Notes under the pieces: model-generated | The model's input: only the letters and a program-made list of their open reading frames with translations | The model's database searches: none | Told to the model about the DNA's origin: nothing | Origin: an uncultured Paraglaciecola sp. | Lineage (GTDB): Bacteria > Pseudomonadota > Gammaproteobacteria > Enterobacterales > Alteromonadaceae | Direction: 5' to 3' | Length of the DNA stretch: 44,465 nt | NCBI RefSeq assembly: GCF_913020055.1 | Contig: NZ_CAJWCF010000029.1 | Span: 1-44,465 of the forward strand | Translations under genes and position numbers: made by a program | Shown here: positions 29,695-38,623 of the stretch, piece by piece | Position numbering within the stretch: position 1 is the stretch's first letter | Layout of the letters: each line of letters begins with the position of its first letter

Positions 29695-30002
29695 TGATAA
29701 ATCCTTAGCATGTTTACGGCATCAAATTGATGTCAAACACTCTAAAGAAAAAATCAATCAACTACCTTCTGGTAACCTTCTGATTTTAACTGTTTGTTTT
29801 AATTGAATTTATTTGAAAGTTTTAATAATGTTTTTAGGTGTTTGGGAGGGGGAAATTTAAATCTACAACATTGGGCTTCAGTATTTGGCCTAGTATTGAT
29901 AGAAGAACACACACTTAGGAATAAGCATAGCCTTCGATAATCGACTGTTTCCAACCTAAAAACAAAAGGCTATGTAAATATAAAACATCGCAAAAATGAT
30001 GG
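29695..30002. other. Intergenic region, 308 nt
   Basis: AT-rich and without a credible gene. It should hold the promoter of the diguanylate cyclase gene on its left side. On the right it contains the inverted repeat described at 29926-29974. Confidence 0.6.
29926..29974. repeat. Inverted repeat with an internal palindrome, downstream of the STAND regulator pair
   Basis: CATAGCCTT (29926-29934) and AAGGCTATG (29966-29974) form a 9-bp stem; immediately inside the left arm is the palindrome TCGATAATCGA (29934-29944). It lies 28 nt downstream of the 110-aa gene on the minus strand. No clean T-run follows, so it may be a weak terminator or another structured element. Confidence 0.45.
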
Positions 30003-30335
30003 TTAGTTTTTATCGCGAATTTTGGGATCTGGGCTATAAAGACTAGTACCGTCAGGAAGCTTAACTTGTAGTTGTAAGCAAATAGTTTCGGTGCTTTTAT
30101 CAATATCCACTAGGGTTAAGGTTAGTCCTCCATCGCTGATTTGATGGCTTGTGATATCGTGATTGACGTCGTCGCTAATTCTTGGTTGGAGAAAAACAGT
30201 ACCGTCAGTATTAGTCAGTCGATAAATAATGTTGGTCGGAGAATTGATATCCACACTCCCGTCGAATGGTTCACCATCCCGCGAATAACTGAAAATGCCA
30301 TTATTTACCGTAACATCTATATTTATATCGCTCAT
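30003..30335 (-). CDS. Small beta-rich protein, possible DP-EP family, coupled to the STAND regulator gene
   Basis: A 110-residue protein with no signal peptide, no membrane segment and one cysteine. Alternating polar/hydrophobic residues (MSDINIDVTVNNGIFSYS, GLTLTLVDIDKSTE) suggest an all-beta domain. It carries an EP motif near the start (DGEPFDG) and a DP motif near the end (SPDPKIRD), which recalls the uncharacterised DP-EP family; this match is from memory and unverified. Its ATG overlaps the stop of the 1070-aa gene by one base (TAATG), implying translational coupling and a shared role. Function unknown. Confidence 0.7.
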   Translation of the reverse strand: MSDINIDVTVNNGIFSYSRDGEPFDGSVDINSPTNIIYRLTNTDGTVFLQPRISDDVNHDITSHQISDGGLTLTLVDIDKSTETICLQLQVKLPDGTSLYSPDPKIRDKN

Positions 30336-33300
30336 TAGTGTTTTCCTTGTGAAGTTATACAGGCAATGGCCTGCTGGTAGGGTTGTTGAATGTTTGGTGA
30401 TAAATTCGATTCTGCAATATTGGCGAGTAAATCATTGGCCTTTCTACAGCCATTGGTGTCCCAGCCTAATTGGTATACCATAAGTTTAAGTTTTGCGTGT
30501 ATGGATAAAAGTTCGTCATCTCCTGTATTTAGTTCGATGAACTCGCGATCCAACTCATTGGCAAGTGATTTGACCTTATTTTGGTCACCAGTTCTGCGGT
30601 ACAAACCAATAAATTCCCAAAGTCTTTTTATATACACTTCCTTTTGGTCCGGACTACTTTTAGGCAATGAGGGTAGGGTATTAAGAATATTTTTAAGATT
30701 ATGAGACATGTCAATACCCTCTCGGCCCTGAAGGTTGATTAATAGATTAATATGCTTATCTCTATCCATTTGTAATGACGTATTGTCAGGGTCTTCGTTA
30801 GATATTAAATTTGATATCTCATAGGCTCTTTGCGCAAGCGGCAAGGCATCAACGGCACGATCTTCTGTGATTAGAATATTTGCATAGTTATGTAACGCAA
30901 CGGCTAGATCTACTCGACCTTGAACATTCTGAGTATTTAAAATTGTAGGTTGGTCTAAAAGCGTAATAATTTCTTTAATATAATTTTTTGCTTGATTTAC
31001 ATCGCCAAGCGCCAAAGATATTCTGCGCAGCCAGGAAAGTGTGTCGCCATGATCGGCCAAAGTTTGCGCGTCCTCAGGCAGTAAAGTAAGAAGTTGTTCG
31101 CTTAGAAGAAGCGCCTGCTGAAAACGTTCAAGAGCAGCAGTGTAATTCATCTCACCAACATCTAACGCGCCAAGCGAACTATGTGCATAGAATATTTCGC
31201 GTAAAGCATCTGAGGAGGTAGGATCAATTGAAAAAAACAGTTCACTCAAAGCCAGATATTCTTTCATGTACAATCTAGCCTTGTTCCATCTCTTTAAATC
31301 ATAAGCAATTTGGCCCAACCAAAACGCATTGGCGCCCAACGTTTTTAACAATTCCTGATTATCAGGCCGCTCAACATAAAGCTTAACTAAAATTACTTTT
31401 GCAGAACTAAAAGCTTGCTTCGCTTCATCATTTTTAGCCCTAGAATAAGCCACCTCCCCCATAGCCCCTAAGGTCTGCGCATGCTGAAACCTTGCTTTAA
31501 AGTTAAGTAAGCTGTCAGACAAAGAAAACAAACTACTATCATTGTAATCATCCTCCTGCTGACTAAAATACTCCAACGCCTTATTACTAATACCATCCAA
31601 CAAATCCATACGTTTAACACTGCGCAACTTGTCAGCAAATTCCCCCACCATAAAACCTAAAAGACTTTCAGCATCAAGACGTTTTTGCTGAGCGAATGCT
31701 TCAGATTGTTGACTTTTGATACTCATGAAAATGGCGGTAAAGGTTAATAAGCATAATAGGGTGATGGTAGAGCGAGTTACCCAACGCTTAGTTTTAACCT
31801 TTTGTTGTGAGGCCTTTAGCAACGCTAGTTCATCTTTATCCAAAGTAAATATAGGCATACTTTGTAAACTAAGTGCTTCTTCTAAAGGTTTACCTTGGGG
31901 TAGCAGATAAGCCAAACTTCTGTCTTCTTTGAGCCAGCGCTCGGTTAATTGTTGCAAGCGGCTTTTAATTGTTAGGCTATCTTTGTGAGCACTGATCCAT
32001 TCACTGGCTCTGGGCCAGCGCTTTAATAACGCTTCGTGAGCCAAACTGAAACAAGGTTCGTTATTTTGCAGATGAGACACAAATAATCGGCTGTTAACCA
32101 TGGCTTGCACAAAAGAGGTTTCACTGGCTTGGGATAATTCAGACCAACGAGCGGCGCGGCTAGTAATGGTTTCGCCGTCTGGGCTTAATGTGACTAGGCG
32201 TGATAACACCGCGGCTAATTGTGGTTGATGTTCTTTAGGTAATTGTTGATAAATTTCTTCCGCTTTTTTACCAATCGCCCCTTCAATACCGCCTAGTGAT
32301 TTATATACAGACACCTGCAATTCATCAGTCTCACTGCGTTGTAAATACAACTCTTGTAAGGTGTATTGCAACATGGGTAAAGCGTCTGGATTGTTGGCAG
32401 CTTCTGCACATAATATTTGGTCAAGAGGTGTGGCTGAATCAGCATCAAGCGACCATGTTAAGTTTGCTGCTACTGCAGGTAACCTGATCATTTGCATTAG
32501 TTCGGCGCGGGTAGGGGCTAATAAGTCAAAATGCCCACCGTTACCTTTATTTGCCATTAGACTTGGGTGATTCACCACTAAAGGATAAAAATCATTACGA
32601 CAAGCACTGATGACAATAATGGCACCGCTGGTGGCGAGCTTTTCAATTAACTCTAAAAAAGCGACTCGTTCATCATCACTAAAAACAGGTGACGACAACA
32701 GGACTTCAAGCCGGTCGATAAATAATAAAAACTGCGGTTTACTGTAACTTTGTTGTGTTTGTTTAAGTGCTTGAATACATTGTTCGATTGACGTGTTGCT
32801 GTCTTTTTGCAGCTGCTGGGCCAAGTTTTCAGCACTCATACCTGCGAATACTGGCTGATCGTTTACGTCCCAGTCGAGCATGGCAGAGGCTAAATCGATA
32901 AACAGTCGTTCGGCGCTGATGTCGGCAAAATCGATGCTGGTATGTGATATCACGCCAATACCGTTATACCCATTGGAACTGGTTAACGCTGGCAATAAAC
33001 CGGCATTCACTAAAGATGATTTTCCGGTGCCGCTGGGGCCTAGGATTAAACAAAAAGTATGTTGGGCGCTGACTTGGTTGGATAGTCGTTCTAACAGGGT
33101 GGAAATTTGCGTGTTACGGCCAAAAAACACTTGCGCGTCTTTGGCTTCAAATGCCACTAAACCCGGAAAAGGGGAAGCGCCCTGCCAGCTACTTTGTTCG
33201 GCTTTAAGCTCGTCATCAAGAGGGAAATCTAACTTGGCAATAATGTGATAGCCACGTTTACGGATAGTTTCTATATAAGTAGGTGTACTGGGTTTATCGT

Positions 33301-33547
33301 CTAGTGCTTTGCGTAATTGGGTAATGGCTTTATGCACTGGGTTGTCACCAATATCCATACCGCCCCAACACTGGGTGGCAATCTCATCGGCACTTAATAC
33401 ATCACCCTGTTGTTTGCACAACAATAGCAATACATCCATTGCCTTAGGTTCAAGCTGCTTAATCAACTCGCCACGGCGCAAGGTGTTAGTACTGGGATTG
33501 ACTTGCCAATCTCCGAGGAAAAAAAGACGGGTATCTTTTATTAGCAA
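30335..33547 (-). CDS. Membrane-tethered winged-helix / STAND (nSTAND1-like) ATPase / TPR regulator
   Basis: A 1070-residue one-component regulator. Residues 7-105 form an OmpR/CadC-type winged helix (QLEPKAMDVLLLL, VHKAITQLRKAL, IETIRKRGYHI). Residues 125-540 form a STAND NTPase: entry motif FPGLVAFEAKDAQVFFGR, Walker A GPSGTGKS at 170-177, Walker B LLFIDRLE, sensor ISACRNDF and the nSTAND1 hallmark LAHEALLKRWPRASEWI. One membrane helix lies at 590-610 (TITLLCLLTFTAIFMSI). The C-terminal 450 residues are TPR-like repeats. With DNA-binding and ATPase parts inside, the TPRs should face the periplasm, as in ToxR/CadC. Targets and signal are unknown; it is coupled to the downstream 110-aa gene. 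Confidence 0.88.
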   Translation of the reverse strand: MLIKDTRLFFLGDWQVNPSTNTLRRGELIKQLEPKAMDVLLLLCKQQGDVLSADEIATQCWGGMDIGDNPVHKAITQLRKALDDKPSTPTYIETIRKRGYHIIAKLDFPLDDELKAEQSSWQGASPFPGLVAFEAKDAQVFFGRNTQISTLLERLSNQVSAQHTFCLILGPSGTGKSSLVNAGLLPALTSSNGYNGIGVISHTSIDFADISAERLFIDLASAMLDWDVNDQPVFAGMSAENLAQQLQKDSNTSIEQCIQALKQTQQSYSKPQFLLFIDRLEVLLSSPVFSDDERVAFLELIEKLATSGAIIVISACRNDFYPLVVNHPSLMANKGNGGHFDLLAPTRAELMQMIRLPAVAANLTWSLDADSATPLDQILCAEAANNPDALPMLQYTLQELYLQRSETDELQVSVYKSLGGIEGAIGKKAEEIYQQLPKEHQPQLAAVLSRLVTLSPDGETITSRAARWSELSQASETSFVQAMVNSRLFVSHLQNNEPCFSLAHEALLKRWPRASEWISAHKDSLTIKSRLQQLTERWLKEDRSLAYLLPQGKPLEEALSLQSMPIFTLDKDELALLKASQQKVKTKRWVTRSTITLLCLLTFTAIFMSIKSQQSEAFAQQKRLDAESLLGFMVGEFADKLRSVKRMDLLDGISNKALEYFSQQEDDYNDSSLFSLSDSLLNFKARFQHAQTLGAMGEVAYSRAKNDEAKQAFSSAKVILVKLYVERPDNQELLKTLGANAFWLGQIAYDLKRWNKARLYMKEYLALSELFFSIDPTSSDALREIFYAHSSLGALDVGEMNYTAALERFQQALLLSEQLLTLLPEDAQTLADHGDTLSWLRRISLALGDVNQAKNYIKEIITLLDQPTILNTQNVQGRVDLAVALHNYANILITEDRAVDALPLAQRAYEISNLISNEDPDNTSLQMDRDKHINLLINLQGREGIDMSHNLKNILNTLPSLPKSSPDQKEVYIKRLWEFIGLYRRTGDQNKVKSLANELDREFIELNTGDDELLSIHAKLKLMVYQLGWDTNGCRKANDLLANIAESNLSPNIQQPYQQAIACITSQGKH

Positions 33548-33853
33548 AACTCCCCCCGCGTTTTATCTACAAAGATTATGTCTTTAGATAATGTGGGCAG
33601 TAAAAATGATAATGTTATATTCAATAGTGTCATATTGTTGCTGCTTATTATTATGTTGTGTACAGCTCTAAATAATGTGCTTAAAACGAATATAACTGAT
33701 AGTGGAAAAGTTATCACCTATGACTTGATTATAGTTATATACGAACCCGTAATATACGTTTATTCGTTGTTACACAGTTGTTAGGGGAGAGAGAATTTGG
33801 CGAACAATGGGCCGCCAAATTCTTGGGGGGGTAGTGCATAACACTAAGGATTT
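33548..33853. other. Intergenic region, 306 nt
   Basis: Very AT-rich (33590-33780) and probably holding the promoter of the STAND regulator gene on its left. A 68-codon plus-strand frame at 33578 is low-complexity and judged not real. The right side holds the hairpin at 33792-33823. Confidence 0.6.
33792..33823. terminator. Hairpin downstream of the aldehyde dehydrogenase gene
   Basis: AGAATTTGGCG and CGCCAAATTCT form a perfect 11-bp stem with a 10-nt loop, 31 nt past the aldehyde dehydrogenase stop on the minus strand. No T-run follows, so it may be a rho-assisted terminator or a 3'-end stabiliser. Confidence 0.5.
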
Positions 33854-35374
33854 TTAGAAAAATCCTAACGGATTAGTGTCATAACTGACTAACAAGTTTT
33901 TGGTTTGTTGGTAGTTACCTATCGCTACTTTGTGGGTTTCGCGGCCAATACCTGATTTTTTATAACCGCCAAATGTAGCATGGGCAGGATAGGCGTGATA
34001 ACAGTTGGTCCAAATACGGCCTGCCTCAATCTGACGACCTAAGTGATATGCGCGATTTATGTCGCGAGTCCATAATCCTGCACCTAAACCAAACGCGCTG
34101 TCATTGGCGATAGCAATGGCCTCGGCTTCGTCTTTAAAGGTAGTCACACCTACAACAGGGCCGAATATTTCTTCCTGAAATACCCGCATGCTGTTATTGC
34201 CTTCGAGCAAGGTGGGTTGTACATAATACCCTTTGTGATAGGGGCTACTTAAATTAGCTGGACCACCACCGGTTAATACTTTTGCCCCTTCTTTGCGGCC
34301 TAAATCTATGTAGCCGAGGATTTTTTCATATTGCTCGCTAGATACTTGCGCCCCTACTTGTGTATCAGTATCTAAGGGGTTGCCACGAACAATGCTATTG
34401 GTGCGAGCTAAAACTAGCTCCATAAAAGGTTCGTAAATGTCTTGCTGTATCAGGGCACGAGAAGGGCAAGTGCACACCTCGCCTTGGTTAAAGAAGGCTA
34501 AAACTAGCCCTTCAACACACTTGCTTAAGTAACTATCTTCAAAATCCATGATGTCTTTAAAATACAGGTTAGGTGACTTTCCTCCAAGCTCTACTGTAGA
34601 CGGAATAATGTTTTCAGCTGCACATTTTAAAATATGAATACCTACTGGTGTTGAACCGGTGAAAGCAATCTTGGCTATGCGTTTACTAACCGCAAGAGCA
34701 TTCCCAGCTTCGACGCCGCACCCGTTGACGATATTCAATACTCCCGCTGGCAGTAAGTCGGCTATTAACTCAACCAATACTAATATTGAGGCGGGTGTTT
34801 GTTCTGCTGGTTTGAGTACCACACAATTTCCCGTGACCAGGGCGGGTGCAAGTTTCCATGCAGCCATTAAAATGGGGAAATTACAAGGGATAATTTGTCC
34901 AACCACACCTAGAGGTTCATTGATCTGATAGGACACGGTATTTGCATCAATTTCACCTAAAGTCCCCTCTTCAGCACGCATACATCCAGCAAAATATCGG
35001 AAATGGTCAGCCGCCAAAGGTATGTCTGCATTAAGGGTTTCGCGTATTGCTTTACCGTTGTCCCACGCTTCTGCAACTGCTAATAATTCAAGATTTTGCT
35101 CAATGCGATTTGCTATTTTAAGTAAGATGTTTGAACGCTCAGTGATAGAGGTTTTAGCCCATGCACTTTTTGCTGCGTGGGCCGCGTCTAAAGCTAGATC
35201 AATGTCTTCTTCGCTAGAGCGTGGTATTTCACAGAATTTTTCGCCATCAATAGGACTAACGTTGTCAAAATATTTGCCTTTGACAGGGGCCACCCACTGC
35301 CCACCAATAAAGTTTTGGTATTGATCTTTAAACGTCATAAGTGAACCCGTTGATCCGGGATTTGCATAAATCAT
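33854..35374 (-). CDS. NAD+-dependent aldehyde dehydrogenase (ExaC/AldB/AcoD type)
   Basis: A 506-residue cytoplasmic enzyme oxidising an aliphatic aldehyde, most likely acetaldehyde, to the acid. The start [16 protein letters not shown] is typical of the ExaC/AcoD group. Motifs: [27 protein letters not shown], the general base in [11 protein letters not shown] and the nucleophile in [14 protein letters not shown] good GAGG lies 8 nt before the ATG. It is divergent from an AraC-type gene, with 149 nt between the two start codons; in this group such regulators often control the dehydrogenase. Confidence 0.93.
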   Translation of the reverse strand: MIYANPGSTGSLMTFKDQYQNFIGGQWVAPVKGKYFDNVSPIDGEKFCEIPRSSEEDIDLALDAAHAAKSAWAKTSITERSNILLKIANRIEQNLELLAVAEAWDNGKAIRETLNADIPLAADHFRYFAGCMRAEEGTLGEIDANTVSYQINEPLGVVGQIIPCNFPILMAAWKLAPALVTGNCVVLKPAEQTPASILVLVELIADLLPAGVLNIVNGCGVEAGNALAVSKRIAKIAFTGSTPVGIHILKCAAENIIPSTVELGGKSPNLYFKDIMDFEDSYLSKCVEGLVLAFFNQGEVCTCPSRALIQQDIYEPFMELVLARTNSIVRGNPLDTDTQVGAQVSSEQYEKILGYIDLGRKEGAKVLTGGGPANLSSPYHKGYYVQPTLLEGNNSMRVFQEEIFGPVVGVTTFKDEAEAIAIANDSAFGLGAGLWTRDINRAYHLGRQIEAGRIWTNCYHAYPAHATFGGYKKSGIGRETHKVAIGNYQQTKNLLVSYDTNPLGFF

Positions 35375-35460
35375 AAATATTTCCTCAATATTGGGTTTGT
35401 TAAAAAATGTTTAAATAAACTCGTATTGATTGTTAATATAAACTGAGGCTGTTAAGAAGT

Positions 35461-35490
35461 ACTTGTCTGGGAGTGCATATCACTTGCCTG
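35461..35490. promoter_or_regulatory. Candidate AraC-type operator: two direct repeats 21 bp apart
   Basis: ACTTGTCTG (35461-35469) recurs as ACTTGCCTG (35482-35490), exactly two DNA turns apart, in the shared promoter region. Direct repeats with this spacing are typical of AraC-family dimer sites. They lie 87-116 nt upstream of the dehydrogenase ATG and 34-63 nt upstream of the regulator ATG. Confidence 0.5.
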
Positions 35491-35523
35491 ACAATCCATG
35501 ATTAATTTAGCTTGGAAAACACT

Positions 35524-36462
35524 ATGAATAATGATGTGCGTACAAGTCGGTTAGGGCTAGATCAACCCAAGACGTTAATAGAGAATCGCGTCAGTTTCGC
35601 TGGCCCCCATTCTGAGTTAAGTATTTACGATACTTATTTACCCGCTGAAAAAGTATTGCTGCGCTCTTCAGGTTTATTTTATTGCGGTATGAGCCAAGGT
35701 AAAAAAGTACTGCACGGCACACATCCACAACAAAATACTCTGCAATCTCAAGAGTTTATTCCACATCAATCTTTTGTGATGGCTGCTGATACCTCGGTAG
35801 AAATTGATTTTCCAGAAGCCTGTATGCACCAACCTACCCGTTGTTTGACTGTCGAAATCAGCAATGAACACCTTGTTTTGTTAGCTGAACAATTAGACAG
35901 CCAGCTGAGCGCACCGTTGGAATTAGATAGCTGGCAGGTATTATCTAACATGCATTTACATACCCAGCATTCACATGGCACACAAATGTTACTCGAACGG
36001 CTTTTTAATAGTTTTGTGGAAAATGAAAATGAAAGTGAACGAAATATCTCGATTGATTTTGGTGTGTCTGAGTTAGTAGCGCGAATACTCAAACATCAAG
36101 CCCGAGAATTTGTGTTAAGGCAGTCCCTTGAGTATTCGGATAACAGTGGATTACAGGCTTGTGTGCATTATATTAAAACCCACTTAAGTGAACATCTGGA
36201 TATTGATTTTTTGTGCAAAATGGCGTGTATGAGTCGCAGCCGTTTTTATCAAAAATTTAAACAAAAACTGGGTTGCACCCCCCTAGCATTACAACAACAT
36301 TTACGTATTGAACATGCCGCCAAACGCCTAACCGCTGGTGAGTCTGTAAGTCAGGTGTGTTTTTCATTAGGCTATACAAGCTTGAGCCATTTTAATCGTC
36401 GTTTTCAGGAACAGTACAGTATGCCCCCATCATTGTTTTCCAGAAAAGCTATTGCTCATTAG
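35524..36462 (+). CDS. AraC-family transcriptional regulator
   Basis: A 312-residue regulator with an N-terminal sensing domain (about 20-190, cupin-like, including RSSGLFYCGMSQGKKVLHG) and a C-terminal pair of helix-turn-helix motifs (LDIDFLCKMACMSRSRFYQKF and SVSQVCFSLGYTSLSHFNRRF). The ATG at 35524 is chosen because GGAAAA sits 5-6 nt upstream; an in-frame TTG at 35512 would overlap that site. It probably controls the divergent aldehyde dehydrogenase gene and perhaps itself. The inducer is unknown. Confidence 0.92.
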   Translation: MNNDVRTSRLGLDQPKTLIENRVSFAGPHSELSIYDTYLPAEKVLLRSSGLFYCGMSQGKKVLHGTHPQQNTLQSQEFIPHQSFVMAADTSVEIDFPEACMHQPTRCLTVEISNEHLVLLAEQLDSQLSAPLELDSWQVLSNMHLHTQHSHGTQMLLERLFNSFVENENESERNISIDFGVSELVARILKHQAREFVLRQSLEYSDNSGLQACVHYIKTHLSEHLDIDFLCKMACMSRSRFYQKFKQKLGCTPLALQQHLRIEHAAKRLTAGESVSQVCFSLGYTSLSHFNRRFQEQYSMPPSLFSRKAIAH

Positions 36463-36516
36463 ATTTGAGTCAACAGCCCCTACTGTATCAACCCAATTCA
36501 CGATATCATAAGAAGA

Positions 36517-36551
36517 CTTTGCAGAGAGTGCAGACAAACCAGTCTGCAAAG
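36517..36551. repeat. Inverted repeat downstream of the AraC gene
   Basis: CTTTGCAGA and TCTGCAAAG form a 9-bp stem with a 17-nt loop, 54 nt past the AraC stop. No T-run follows. A terminator is possible but unproven. Confidence 0.4.
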
Positions 36552-36658
36552 CATGGACGTCGAGGGTAAAAGCAAAATTAGCAACGTCAACCCGACAATT
36601 CCCAACAAGTTACTTGAAATTGAATGATTAATTGTACGAACACCAGACTGAGAGTTGA

Positions 36659-37423
36659 ATGAGTTTAATGAATAAAATTGGCCGCAAGTTAGCAGCGTTT
36701 TTGGAAAAGCCAAGTGGGGTCATTCAACCATCAACCTGCAAACCGGATTTGTTGGCTTCAACAATAAGAGTGGGTGACGTATTGTTAGTGGATGGCTCCA
36801 GTCGGATCAGCACTGCAATTAAGTACCTCACGCAATCCACTTGGTCTCATGCCGCTTTGTGTATCGCCGATGACAGTAAGAGTGCAAACCCAAGTTGTGA
36901 CAAGATAACCTTAGTTGAAGCGGATGTACTCGACGGCATACGAACTATACCTCTGAGTCATTACGCAGATTTACACACCCGAATTTGTCGCCCGGTAGGG
37001 CTGAATGATGAAGAAATACAAACTGCTATTGAGTTTGCTAAGGCTCAAATTGGCCATCAGTACGATATGAAAAACGTGTTTGATCTCATGCGTTACCTAG
37101 TGCAAACACCACCTATACCTACTCGTTGGCGCAGACAAATGATTGTGCTTGGTAGTGGCGACCCAACGCGTGCTATTTGTAGTTCATTTATTGCCAAAAC
37201 TTTTCAGTCAATTCGTTATCCTATATTGCCCAACATTTTTTTTGACCAAGCTAAAAGCAAGCAGAATAAGGCGTATTACAACGAAGTATTACAAATTCGT
37301 CATCATTCTTTATATGTGCCTAGAGATTTTGATATGTCGCCGTATTTTAATATTGTCAAACCGACGTTAAATGAAGCATTTGACCCCCACACGTTAGAAT
37401 GGAGTGAGTATCAACAGGGATAG
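36659..37423 (+). CDS. YiiX/YebB-type permuted NlpC/P60 (peptidase C92-like) protein
   Basis: A 254-residue member of the permuted papain-like (YiiX) family. The catalytic pair is visible in the permuted order: His64 in STWSHAALCIA and Cys174 in RAICSSFIAKTF, with VRGD-type entry VGDVLLVDGSS and KAQIGHQYDMKNVF between. No signal peptide is evident, unlike exported NlpC/P60 hydrolases. Family members are thought to be amidases or acyltransferases acting on lipids or peptides; the substrate here is unknown. A second ATG at 36668 is an alternative start. Confidence 0.82.
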   Translation: MSLMNKIGRKLAAFLEKPSGVIQPSTCKPDLLASTIRVGDVLLVDGSSRISTAIKYLTQSTWSHAALCIADDSKSANPSCDKITLVEADVLDGIRTIPLSHYADLHTRICRPVGLNDEEIQTAIEFAKAQIGHQYDMKNVFDLMRYLVQTPPIPTRWRRQMIVLGSGDPTRAICSSFIAKTFQSIRYPILPNIFFDQAKSKQNKAYYNEVLQIRHHSLYVPRDFDMSPYFNIVKPTLNEAFDPHTLEWSEYQQG

Positions 37424-37457
37424 TTTGTTTGTTAAATATCTCTGTTAAATACCCTAT

Positions 37458-38075
37458 ATGCCAAATTTAGCTACACTCGCCTTATTTATTCCCACCATAT
37501 TTTTTATCTCTATCACGCCAGGTATGTGTATGACTTTGGCTATGACCTTGGGGTTAAAAATTGGCCTGCGTAGAACCATGTGGATGATGCTTGGTGAAGT
37601 ATTTGGCGTTGCCTTAGTCGCTGTTTCGGCTGTAATGGGCGCAGCTGCCATTATGCTGAATTACCCCACTGTGTTCACTTGGTTTAAGTGGATAGGCGGG
37701 CTGTACCTCATGTACTTAGGATGCAAAATGTATTGGTCAGGTAGGCATTTGTCTCTTGCCACTGAGATGGATTTAACACTTAGTCGTTATGCCTTAATAT
37801 CACAAGGTTTTGTCACTGCTATAGCCAATCCCAAGGGCTGGGCATTTATGTTGTCTATTTTGCCGCCTTTTATCGATGCAACCCGACCTATTACCTTTCA
37901 GCTTTTGGCCCTTGTGAGCATTATCATGCTTAGCGAATTTATCTGTATGATGATTTATGCAACTGGGGGCAAGGGATTAAAAACCCTGCTCAACAAAGGC
38001 AACAATATACGTTGGATGAATGGTATTTCTGGCACCTTGTTGATAGGCGTAGGTGTGTGGTTAGCCTTGAGTTAA
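37458..38075 (+). CDS. LysE/RhtB-family amino-acid exporter
   Basis: A 205-residue inner-membrane protein with about six helices, the usual size. Family signatures are FFISITPGMCMTLAMTLG near the N-terminus, GGLYLMYLGCKMYW in the middle and the FVTAIANPKGWAFMLSILPPF segment. Members export amino acids or homoserine lactones, but the substrate cannot be read from sequence. It is convergent with the DUF3703 gene, overlapping it by 4 nt. Confidence 0.9.
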   Translation: MPNLATLALFIPTIFFISITPGMCMTLAMTLGLKIGLRRTMWMMLGEVFGVALVAVSAVMGAAAIMLNYPTVFTWFKWIGGLYLMYLGCKMYWSGRHLSLATEMDLTLSRYALISQGFVTAIANPKGWAFMLSILPPFIDATRPITFQLLALVSIIMLSEFICMMIYATGGKGLKTLLNKGNNIRWMNGISGTLLIGVGVWLALS

Positions 38076-38446
38076 CCAGTTTGTGCACTATTGGCCTTAG
38101 TTATGATAGATGCGAGTTTAGGTGACACAGGTAGCACCTTAAAAGGGCTCACGTTTGCACCTCCTGTATTCCCCGCGGGAATAAACCCAATTGCCGTTTT
38201 TGTTGCCGCGCCGACTATACGCATGACTTGACCTAAGCCTTCTTTAATATTGACTTGCCTCACTGCCCAAAACAACATCAAAACATGCACCTTTGTGTGT
38301 AACAAGGTGGATGCTTGCCCAAGCACGTGGGCGTTTTCTAAATGTTTAAACTCAACACCCGCATTATTTTGTTTTCTTGCCTGTTTCGCCAATATCAACT
38401 CTTGCTCAACGTAAGGTTTGATGTTTTTGTAAAAGTGCTTAGGCAT
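38072..38446 (-). CDS. DUF3703 protein
   Basis: A 124-residue soluble protein with the DUF3703 hallmarks: a His-rich helix LENAHVLGQASTLLHTKVHVLMLFWAVR-type region (His60s to 80s) and the C-terminal loop FIPAGNTGGANVSPFKVLPVS. Several conserved histidines suggest a metal site, and members elsewhere sit near metal-resistance genes, but none is seen here. Its 3' end overlaps the LysE gene by 4 nt on the opposite strand. Confidence 0.82.
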   Translation of the reverse strand: MPKHFYKNIKPYVEQELILAKQARKQNNAGVEFKHLENAHVLGQASTLLHTKVHVLMLFWAVRQVNIKEGLGQVMRIVGAATKTAIGFIPAGNTGGANVSPFKVLPVSPKLASIITKANSAQTG

Positions 38447-38623
38447 AAATAGGCTTCAAAGTTGTCTATAGGTATTGTCAGTTTAGGCTTTTTTTAAAGG
38501 TTACTGTCATTAAGTTTAAGCAATAATTCTCGGTCTGTATCTTTGAGATTCATTGTTTACCCATGTTATTTTTGTTAATTTCATGCCATTGAAAAATCAA
38601 AGTTCATTAAGAAACCCACAACT

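Noticed and set aside
30335..33547. The STAND protein as part of an antiphage (Avs-like) defence system
   Set aside because: It has an OmpR-type winged helix and a membrane helix, no nuclease or other effector domain, and no defence genes beside it; a regulatory role fits better.
33578..33784. 68-codon plus-strand frame with hydrophobic stretches in the gap upstream of the STAND regulator gene
   Set aside because: Very AT-rich, low-complexity product, no convincing ribosome-binding site, and it occupies the likely promoter region of the minus-strand regulator.
36481..36500. TACTGTATCAACCC considered as a LexA box
   Set aside because: Only the left half matches; there is no CAG at the required position.
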